Below are positions 49,854 to 56,729 of a stretch of DNA of 64,000 nucleotides, one piece after another. The stretch comes from JABFRZ01 sp964631945 (GTDB lineage Bacteria; Planctomycetota; UBA1135; GCA-002686595): assembly GCA_964631945.1 (NCBI GenBank), contig CAZWAY010000024.1, positions 14,055 to 78,054 of the forward strand. Reading direction: 5' to 3'. A program made the translations under genes and the position numbers. The notes under the pieces are model-generated. The model searched no databases and was not told the DNA's origin. It saw only the letters and a program-made list of their open reading frames with translations. The stretch's first letter is position 1; each line of letters starts with the position of its first letter.

Positions 49854-49883
49854 CGGAGCTTCGGGAGGAGGCGGGGGAGCCTC

Positions 49884-49898
49884 GTCATCTTAGATGAC
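49884..49898. promoter_or_regulatory. 15-bp inverted repeat upstream of the ferredoxin gene
   Basis: GTCATCT and AGATGAC flank a single T, a perfect inverted repeat in a G-rich surrounding. It lies 30 bp upstream of the predicted -35 box, a place for an activator or upstream regulator. The rest of 49767-50033 shows no gene. Confidence 0.45.
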
Positions 49899-50033
49899 GG
49901 GGGCGGGGGGGCAAGGTGGGGAGGGAAGGGGTTTCGCGGCGGAGCTCGGTGCTGGATCGTCGCGGTGGCTCGGTCGGTGGGGTCCGCGCTCGCGCGCGGG
50001 AGGTCGGTGACCGGCCCGCGACGCCTGCGGGGC

Positions 50034-50420
50034 CTACACCTTGCCCAGCTCCCGCACCGTGCGCTCGTTCACCACGTTGCCCGTGTTGAGCGTCGTCTTC
50101 GGCTCGAGCAGGAGCACCCAGCACTCCTCCGCCGCCTTCGGGCAGTGTTCGACGCCGTGGGGCACGATCACGAGTTCGCCCGGGTCGAGCACCAGGTCGC
50201 CGGTGCGGAGCTGCATCGTCAGGCGGCCCTTCACCACCAGGAAGAGCTCGTCCTCGAGCTCGTGGTGGTGCCAGACGAACTCGCCCTGGAGCTTGGCGAG
50301 CTTGAGCTGGCAGTCGTTCAGCTCGCCGGCGACCTTGGGGCTCCAGTGTTCGCTGAAACGGCCGAAGCGCTCGGCCAGGTTGATCTTGGTGGGGGGCGCG
50401 GGGGCGGGGGTGGGGCTCAT
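50034..50420 (-). CDS. single-domain cupin protein
   Basis: The 128-residue protein is a small cupin: motif 1 in FVWHHHELEDELFLVVKGRL (His, His and Glu metal ligands) and motif 2 in GELVIVPHGVEHCP (His). Such cupins may be isomerases, epimerases or dioxygenase-like, often binding Fe, Mn or Zn; none can be chosen. A Pro-rich N-terminal lead of 10 residues precedes the fold. It is divergent from the methyltransferase gene, 62 nt away. Confidence 0.88.
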   Translation of the reverse strand: MSPTPAPAPPTKINLAERFGRFSEHWSPKVAGELNDCQLKLAKLQGEFVWHHHELEDELFLVVKGRLTMQLRTGDLVLDPGELVIVPHGVEHCPKAAEECWVLLLEPKTTLNTGNVVNERTVRELGKV

Positions 50421-50482
50421 GGCAGAGGCGAGGATAGCGTCACCCGTTGCGCGCGGGGTGCGGCCGGCGGAAGCTCTGGTCC

Positions 50483-51160
50483 GTGACGGCGCCCGAGAAA
50501 CGCGAGGCCTGGCGCGACGCGCGCGTGGCGGGGGAATACGAGGCGCGGCGCTTCGCGACGCCGCTCGGGCGCCTGAAACACCGCCGCGACGCGGCGCTGG
50601 TGCTGGCGCTGCTCAACGAATCGGCCGGAGTGCGCTCGGTGCTGGACCTGCCGTGCGGGACGGGGCGGCTCCTGCCGGAGCTCGCGCGCGCGGGCTACCG
50701 CGCGGTGGGCGCGGACGTGGCGCTCGAGATGATGCAGGCCGGGCTCGCGCGGCGCGGCCGGGGGGCGCCGCTCGTGCAGGGCGACGCGCAGCGCCTGCCG
50801 TTCCAGAGCGCCGCCTTCGACGCGGTCGTCTCGCTGCGCTTCCTGTTCCACCTGGGGGCCGAGGAGCGCCGGCGCTGTCTGGCCGAGATGCGCCGCGTGA
50901 GCAAGGACGGCCTGGTGGTGGGCGAGGTGCGCTACCGGCGGACCTGGAAGCACCTCGGCCGCTGGCTGCGCAGCCGCGTGGGGCTCTCGGCTCGCTACCG
51001 GCCGGCGGCGGATCGCGCCGAGCTCGCGCGCGAGCTGGCGGGCGCCGGACTCGAGCTCGTGGCGCTGCGCCCGGTCTCGCGGCTCTTCTCGGACAAGGCC
51101 TTCTTCCTGGCGCGCCCGCCCGCGCGGCGCCGCGGGCTGCCGGCCGAGGTCGGCGGGTAG
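50483..51160 (+). CDS. class I SAM-dependent methyltransferase
   Basis: The 225-residue protein has the SAM-binding motif I VLDLPCGTGRLLPELARAG, motif II AVGADVALEMM and a DAVVSLRFLFHL post-motif segment as in the UbiE/Methyltransf_11 group. The N-terminal EKREAWRDARVAGEYEARRF is typical of this group. No substrate can be inferred. The GTG at 50483 gives the conserved N-terminus; a GTG at 50447 would add 12 residues. Confidence 0.87.
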   Translation: MTAPEKREAWRDARVAGEYEARRFATPLGRLKHRRDAALVLALLNESAGVRSVLDLPCGTGRLLPELARAGYRAVGADVALEMMQAGLARRGRGAPLVQGDAQRLPFQSAAFDAVVSLRFLFHLGAEERRRCLAEMRRVSKDGLVVGEVRYRRTWKHLGRWLRSRVGLSARYRPAADRAELARELAGAGLELVALRPVSRLFSDKAFFLARPPARRRGLPAEVGG

Positions 51161-51219
51161 CGGGATTCCCCGGGGCCACGGGGCTGACGAGCGGCACGCC
51201 ATGGTCCATGCTCTGCGCC

Positions 51220-52092
51220 ATGGCCGCCCGCACCCAGCGCCTCGCCACCAACGTCCCCGGCGAGTTCTTCGTGGACTCCTCCTGCATCGACTGCGACACC
51301 TGTCGCTGGATGGCGCCGGCGGTCTTCGATCGTGCCGAGGAGCAGTCGCGCGTGCACCACCAGCCCGTGGACGTGGCCGAGACCCACGCGGCCGAGCGCG
51401 CCCTGCTCGCCTGCCCGACGGGCTCGATCCGGACCGAGGCGAAGCGCGACCTCGCCGCCGCGCGCGCGTCGTTCCCGCTGCCCATCGCGGAGGACGTCCA
51501 CCACTGCGGTTACCACAGCGAGGCCTCCTTCGGCGCGACGAGCTACCTGATCGTCCGTCCGCCCGCGCGCGGCGGCAACGTGCTGGTCGACAGCCCGCGC
51601 TGGAACCGCGGCCTCGTGCAGCGTCTGGAGGAGCTCGGCGGCGTGCGCACGCTGTTCCTGACGCACGTCGACGACGTGGCCGAGCACGCGCGCTTCGCGG
51701 CGCACTTCGGCTGCGAGCGCGTCATGCACGCCCTCGATGCCGTTCCAGGCGTCGAGCGAGCGATCGAAGGCGTCGAGCCCGTCGCGCTCGACGCCGAGTT
51801 GCGCGTGCTCCCGACCCCCGGCCACACCGCCGGCTCCGCCTGCCTGCTCTACCGCGAGCGGTTCCTCTTCACGGGCGACCACCTGGCCTGGAGCGAGTCG
51901 CGCGGGCACCTCTACGCCTTCCGCAGCGCCACCTGGTTCGACTGGGACACGCAGGTGCGTTCGATGGAGCGGCTGGCGCGCGAGCGCTTCGAGTGGGTGC
52001 TGCCCGGACACGGCTGGCGGCGGCGCATCCCGGCGGAGGAGATGGGTCCGCAGATGGCGCGCTGCGTGGAGTGGATGAAGCGGAAGCGCTGA
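51220..52092 (+). CDS. ferredoxin-metallo-beta-lactamase fusion protein
   Basis: The 290-residue protein starts with a ferredoxin-like segment: FFVDSSCIDCDTCRWMAP and, 45 residues later, LLACPTGSIRTEAK (CxxCxxC and a distal Cys). A metallo-beta-lactamase fold follows, with FLTHVDDVAEHARFAA (THxDD...H), TPGHTAGSACLLY, FTGDHLAWSES and WVLPGHGWR. The first His is replaced compared with HxHxDH: THVDD. Family members of this layout are reported as hydrolases or redox proteins with unknown substrates. The ATG at 51220 is chosen; an ATG at 51208 is possible. Confidence 0.82.
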   Translation: MAARTQRLATNVPGEFFVDSSCIDCDTCRWMAPAVFDRAEEQSRVHHQPVDVAETHAAERALLACPTGSIRTEAKRDLAAARASFPLPIAEDVHHCGYHSEASFGATSYLIVRPPARGGNVLVDSPRWNRGLVQRLEELGGVRTLFLTHVDDVAEHARFAAHFGCERVMHALDAVPGVERAIEGVEPVALDAELRVLPTPGHTAGSACLLYRERFLFTGDHLAWSESRGHLYAFRSATWFDWDTQVRSMERLARERFEWVLPGHGWRRRIPAEEMGPQMARCVEWMKRKR

Positions 52093-52099
52093 GGCGCTG

Positions 52100-52897
52100 C
52101 TAGCTCACCGGCGCGCCGCGCGCGAGGTGCCGGCGCACGGCCTGTTCGCGGCGGCGACGGACGCGCGCCGACAGGCGCTCGAGCTCCTCGGGGGCCGGCG
52201 CGCGCCCGAGGGCCAGCTCCAGGTAGCGGCGCACGAGCTCCGGCCAGTGTCCGGCGCGCACGCCCGCGGCGCGCGCCTCGGCGGATTCGAAGCTGGCTCC
52301 CAGCCGGCCGAGGTCGTGCGCGCGCAGGCGCGGCTCGACCGTGCCGACGTGGCGCAGCCCGTCCAGGTCGGTCCACACCAGCGTGGGCGCGGCGCCCGAG
52401 GTCTCGAGCAAGAGGTTCGAGGCCTTGAGGTCGCGGTGGCGGAAGCCGGCCGCGTGCAGGCGCGCCAGGGCGCCCGCCAGCGTCGCGAGCAGGGCCTCGA
52501 GCCCGTGGCCGGCCCGCAGGAACTCCCAGGGTCCGAGGCCGTCGACGTAGCGCGTCACCAGCACGGCCTCGCGCGTGCGCCCGAGCACCGCCAGCGGTTC
52601 CGGGCTCGCGAAGCCGCGCGCGCGCAGCTCGCGCGCGAGCTGGAAGGCGCGCTCGGGCCGGTTCACGCGTCCGAGGGTCGCCAGCGAGCGCTTCCAGCCG
52701 CGCACGCGCGCGCGCTTGGCCACCACCGTCCCGAGCGGCGTCTGGAGCCAGGCCAGCTCGGTCTTGAGCGGCGCGTGCGGCAGCGGAACGCGTGCGGGCC
52801 CGAACCAGCTCGGCCAGTCGCGCGCCCACTGGCGTCCGAGCTCGGCCGGCAGCGCCTCGGCCGCCAGCCAGGGCTCGCTCGTGCCGCGGGCGCTCAT
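52100..52897 (-). CDS. WaaP/InaA-like lipopolysaccharide kinase-family protein
   Basis: The 265-residue protein has protein-kinase-like elements: lysine in TVVAKRARVRGWKRS, VLVTRYVDGLGPWEFL, the catalytic HRDLKASNLLLETS (HRD-x4-N) and TDLDGLRHV for the metal-binding DFG-like Asp. This is the WaaP/InaA/RIO-like group that phosphorylates sugars of LPS cores or small molecules. The ATG overlaps the stop of the upstream unknown gene (ATGA), so the two are coupled. A related but degenerate protein is encoded at 62990-63802. Confidence 0.85.
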   Translation of the reverse strand: MSARGTSEPWLAAEALPAELGRQWARDWPSWFGPARVPLPHAPLKTELAWLQTPLGTVVAKRARVRGWKRSLATLGRVNRPERAFQLARELRARGFASPEPLAVLGRTREAVLVTRYVDGLGPWEFLRAGHGLEALLATLAGALARLHAAGFRHRDLKASNLLLETSGAAPTLVWTDLDGLRHVGTVEPRLRAHDLGRLGASFESAEARAAGVRAGHWPELVRRYLELALGRAPAPEELERLSARVRRRREQAVRRHLARGAPVS

Positions 52898-54168
52898 CGC
52901 TCGCCGAGCACGGGATGCTGCTCGGACAGCAGGATCTCCAGCACCTCGCGGGCCTCGCCGTGGCCGAGTTGCTGCAGCGTCGGCTCGATGTCGTGCAGGA
53001 TGCGGCGCGCCTCCTCGCTGGAGGGCCCGCGCTCCAGCAGCTTGGCGAGGTGCACGCTCCGCAGCACGTCGCGGCCGCCCTCGAGCGCCAGGGCCGCCAG
53101 GCCGACCTCGGGCGCGACCAGCGACAGGCCCTGCAGGAAGGCGCGCAGCGTGGCGCGCGCGTAGACGTGCATCGAACGCGGATGGCGGCGCAGGTGCTCG
53201 AGCTGGCGCCGGTGCAGCGTCACGTGCGCGCGGACGTCCGGCTCGTGCGCGCGTCCGCGCGCGCCGGCCGGGACGGGCGCGTGCGCGCGGGGCTCGGGCC
53301 GGCCCGGCAGCTCCTCGCCCTCGAACGGCGAGTGCACCCGCAGGAGCGTCTGCGAATCGTCGACCACCAGCGACTCCGGCGTCGAGCGCAGGGCCGCGCC
53401 GTGCATGAACTCGCTCTCGCCGTGCGCGAAGTGCAGGTGGTGCAGCCCGACCGGGATCGCGTTGTCGGTGCCGCGCCGGTTGACCACCACCAGGGACACC
53501 AGGAGGACGTGCGTGGGCGTCTTGGGGGGCTCGCGCAGGAGGTCGACGATGGCCGTCTCGGACTGCAACACGGAGTGCACGATCGCGGTGCGCAGCATCG
53601 CGTAGGGACTCGTGTCGGCGCGCAGCGCCGCCAGCCGCACCGGGCCGAAGAAGGCGCTCAGCTGATCGAACCAGGGGTAGCGTACGGCCGAGGCGCTCTT
53701 GGGCGCGTCCAGCAGCAGCCGCAGCGCGCCGCAGCAGGGCGAGGTCGTGCCGAAGCGGTCGAGCTCGCCCCAGCGTGCGCCGCCCTTGAGCTCGCGCCGG
53801 CCGACGTGGCTGGCGATCTCGATCACGAGCAACTTCTCGCCGTGCTCGAGCGAGCGCGCCGTGAAGTGCAGGTTGGCCAGCGCGATCGCGCCCGGCTCGA
53901 TGCGTCCGCCCATGTTCGAGACCGCGAACACGCGCCGTGTGCCGGGGATGTCGGGGGCCGAGAGCAGGCGCGCCACGTCGCGATCGAAGGCCGAGCGCAG
54001 CTCGCCGTTGAACTCGTCCGAGCAGGCCGCCAGCACCGCGCCGGCCTCGACCACCGGCCGGAACGCGCTGGCCGCGCGCAGCACCGCGGCGTGCAGCGAG
54101 GGCAGCGATTCCTCGCGTCCGAGCCGGGCGGCGAGCTCGCGCAGGGCCGCGTGCGCGTGGGTGATCAT
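52894..54168 (-). CDS. conserved-looking protein of unknown function, coupled to the kinase gene
   Basis: The 424-residue protein has no signal peptide or membrane helix. Noticeable segments are FAVSNMGGRIEPGAIALAN, LLVIEIASHVGRRE, RWGELDRFGTTSPCCGAL and VGLHHLHFAHGESEFMHG, His- and Cys-containing strings that could bind metal. I recognise no family. The C-terminal 100 residues are helical and charged. Its stop overlaps the start of the kinase gene by ATGA. The pair may modify a cell-envelope sugar or sense a ligand, but nothing in the sequence decides it. The sulfatase-like gene is divergent, 89 nt away. Confidence 0.7.
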   Translation of the reverse strand: MITHAHAALRELAARLGREESLPSLHAAVLRAASAFRPVVEAGAVLAACSDEFNGELRSAFDRDVARLLSAPDIPGTRRVFAVSNMGGRIEPGAIALANLHFTARSLEHGEKLLVIEIASHVGRRELKGGARWGELDRFGTTSPCCGALRLLLDAPKSASAVRYPWFDQLSAFFGPVRLAALRADTSPYAMLRTAIVHSVLQSETAIVDLLREPPKTPTHVLLVSLVVVNRRGTDNAIPVGLHHLHFAHGESEFMHGAALRSTPESLVVDDSQTLLRVHSPFEGEELPGRPEPRAHAPVPAGARGRAHEPDVRAHVTLHRRQLEHLRRHPRSMHVYARATLRAFLQGLSLVAPEVGLAALALEGGRDVLRSVHLAKLLERGPSSEEARRILHDIEPTLQQLGHGEAREVLEILLSEQHPVLGER

Positions 54169-54257
54169 GGGCGGGAGCCTAGCGGCTGCTCCGCGCGGGG
54201 CAAGCCGGCCGGCCGCCTTCCCTTGGAGCGCTCGATCGGGTCGAATCGCGGCGAGCG

Positions 54258-56729
54258 ATGCCCGTCTCCGACTCCGAACGCCCGCGCCGCAGGGGCCTGG
54301 CGCTGGCCGGACTGCTCCTGGCCCTGGCGGGTTGTGAGCGCGCGGGCGGCGGCGAGGGCGCGCCCGCGCGCGTGCGCCTCACGGAGCTCGTGGGCGAGCT
54401 GCGTGCGCTCGCGCCCACGCCTGCGCAGTCGATCCTGCGCGAGGACTTCGAGCGCGTGCCCGCGGACTGGCACGTCGTCACCGAGCTCCAGGCTCCGCTG
54501 GCGGGCGACCCGTCGCTGCTCACGACCAGCGCGGCGTGCGAGGGCGAGCGCGCCTTCGTGACCCTGAGCGGCCCGCGCGGCGCGCTATACCGCATCGTCC
54601 CGGTCGAGCCCGACACGCCCTACCTGTTCGAGGGCGAGCTGCGCGCGCGCGAGCTCGCGCCGGCCGTGGAGGGCGCGCGCTTCTGGCTGGCCGAGCTCTC
54701 GGCCGACGGTTCGCCGGCCGAGCTGTTCGCGCCCGGCCGCGATCCGTTCGTGCGCCGCCATCCGCTGGCGCCGGCGGCCGGGACGCAGGGCTGGCAGACG
54801 CGTCGCGCCTTCTTCCGCACCGCCGCGGCGACGCGCGCGCTCGTGGTGATGTGCCAGCTGTGGATCCCGAACCCCGCCAAGGGCGAGTCCGACCTCCAAG
54901 GCGGCGCGGTGGACTTCGAGCACCTGGCACTGGCGCGCATCGGCGAGCACGAGCTGTGGGAGCTCGAGGCCGCGCGCGCCGTGGCCGCCGCCTACCGCGG
55001 CGACGCGCTGCCCGCGCGCGAGGATGCGCGCGCGCGCCGGCGCGTGGACGCCATGCTCGGGGCCGAGCAGCGACCCGCGCTCCTGTGCCTGCCCGGCGAG
55101 AGCCTGCGCTTCGCGCTCACCGTCCCGCGGGCCGAGCCGCGCTTCGAGGCGGGCTTCGCGCCCTGGCCGGCCGGCTTCCGGCCCGCGCAGGCGGCCACGG
55201 GCTGGCTGCGCGTGGACGGGCAGGAGCTGTGGCGCGGCGTGCTCCCGGCTGCGAACGCGCTGGGCGAGTGCGGCTGGCAGGAACTCGCGCTCGAGCTCGC
55301 GCCCTTCGCCGGCCGCAGGGTCACGCTGGAGCTCGGCGCGGAGGGCGCGCTGCCGGTGGTCTTCGGGGCCCCGCTGGTGCGTTCGTGCGCGCCCGCGTCC
55401 CTGCCCTGGAACGTGCTCCTGGTCTCGATCGACACGCTGCGTTCGGACCGCGTCGGGGCCTACGGCGCCACGAGTGGCGCGACGCCCCGCCTCGATCAGC
55501 TCGCGCGCCAGGCGCTCGTGTTCGAGGACATGAGCGCCAACGCGCCCTACACCCTGCCCGCGCACGCGAGCCTGTTCAGTGGCCAGTACCCGAGCGTGCA
55601 CGCGGTCGAGGACGAGGGCGTTCCGCTCGCGCCCGCGCGCTCGCCGATCCTGGCGCGGATCCTGGCCGAGCGCGGCTGGCGCACGCAGGCCTTCACCGCG
55701 GCCGGCTTCCTCACGCCCGACTTCGGATTCCACGCGGGTTTCGACGGCTTCTCGCTGCGCGACCCGCTGCGCCACCCGGGCTCGAAGTTCTTCCGCGACT
55801 TCGCCGCGATCTACCCCGAACAGGGCCCGGCCCCGGCCGAGCCGGGCGGCGCGCGCGTGCGGCGCTGGATCCGCGCGCACCAGAGCGAGCCCTTCTTCCT
55901 GTTCGTGCACACCTACGAGGTGCACGACTACGACCCGCCGCCGGGCACGCTCGATTGCGCGGCCAAGGGCTGCCGTTCCACCTTGACCGACTTCAGCCCG
56001 TTGACGCTGAAGGACAAGAACCGCGCGCCGTTCCCGGGCTCGAGCGAGGACCGCGCGCACCTCGGGCACCTCTACGACGCGGCCCTGCGCCACGTCGACG
56101 GCGAGGTGGGCGCGCTGCTCGACGAGCTGGAGCAGAGCGGCATCGCCGGACGCACGCTGGTGGTGATCACCTCGGACCACGGCGAGGAACTGTTCGAGCG
56201 CGGCTTCCTGCAGCACGGCAAGTCGCTGCAGCGCGAGGTGCTGGCGATCCCGCTCTTGGTGCGCGTGCCCGGCCGCGCCGCGCAGCGCGTGACGACGCCC
56301 GCCATGCAGGTCGACGTCGCGCCCACGATCCTGGCCGCGCTCGGGCTGCCGCGCGATGCGCGCATGCAGGGCCGCGACCTGCTGGCGGCGCCCGGCCCGC
56401 CGCGTCCGATCTGGGCCGAGGTCGACGACGCGCGCGCGCGCCAGCAGAGCCTGCGCGACGGGCGCTGGAAGCTCGTGTACGGTCCGCCCGATGCCCCGGT
56501 GCGCTTCCCGAGCGCGCGCGAGTGGTCGCTCTACGACCTCACGCGCGACCCGGGCGAGCTGCGCGACCTGTCGGCCAGCGCAGGCGCGGAGCTGGCGCGC
56601 CTGCGGCGCCAGCTCGAGGCCTTCCGCGCGGAGCTGCGGGCCGAGAGCGAGGCGCTCGGGCCGCCGCCCTCGAGCGAGCTGGACGAGAGCACGCAGGCGT
56701 TGCTGCAGCAGCTCGGCTACGGCGGCTAG
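54258..56729 (+). CDS. sulfatase-like alkaline-phosphatase-superfamily lipoprotein
   Basis: The 823-residue protein begins with a lipoprotein signal (LLLALAGCE, canonical LAGC). The first 370 residues are beta-rich without a known fold. The hydrolase domain then shows NVLLVSIDTLRSDRVGAYG (metal-binding Asp), the nucleophile region NAPYTLPAHASLFSGQYPSV and VVITSDHGEELFERGF. The nucleophile position reads T-L-P-A-H (Thr432) instead of the C/S-x-P-x-R that is turned into formylglycine. It is therefore probably a Thr-nucleophile phospho- or sulfohydrolase or transferase rather than a classical sulfatase. It faces the outside of the membrane. Its stop overlaps the convergent polA stop by 4 bp. Confidence 0.85.
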   Translation: MPVSDSERPRRRGLALAGLLLALAGCERAGGGEGAPARVRLTELVGELRALAPTPAQSILREDFERVPADWHVVTELQAPLAGDPSLLTTSAACEGERAFVTLSGPRGALYRIVPVEPDTPYLFEGELRARELAPAVEGARFWLAELSADGSPAELFAPGRDPFVRRHPLAPAAGTQGWQTRRAFFRTAAATRALVVMCQLWIPNPAKGESDLQGGAVDFEHLALARIGEHELWELEAARAVAAAYRGDALPAREDARARRRVDAMLGAEQRPALLCLPGESLRFALTVPRAEPRFEAGFAPWPAGFRPAQAATGWLRVDGQELWRGVLPAANALGECGWQELALELAPFAGRRVTLELGAEGALPVVFGAPLVRSCAPASLPWNVLLVSIDTLRSDRVGAYGATSGATPRLDQLARQALVFEDMSANAPYTLPAHASLFSGQYPSVHAVEDEGVPLAPARSPILARILAERGWRTQAFTAAGFLTPDFGFHAGFDGFSLRDPLRHPGSKFFRDFAAIYPEQGPAPAEPGGARVRRWIRAHQSEPFFLFVHTYEVHDYDPPPGTLDCAAKGCRSTLTDFSPLTLKDKNRAPFPGSSEDRAHLGHLYDAALRHVDGEVGALLDELEQSGIAGRTLVVITSDHGEELFERGFLQHGKSLQREVLAIPLLVRVPGRAAQRVTTPAMQVDVAPTILAALGLPRDARMQGRDLLAAPGPPRPIWAEVDDARARQQSLRDGRWKLVYGPPDAPVRFPSAREWSLYDLTRDPGELRDLSASAGAELARLRRQLEAFRAELRAESEALGPPPSSELDESTQALLQQLGYGG

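Noticed and set aside
54258..56729. Classical formylglycine sulfatase call
   Set aside because: The required C/S-x-P-x-R motif is absent; the position has Thr-x-Pro-x-His.
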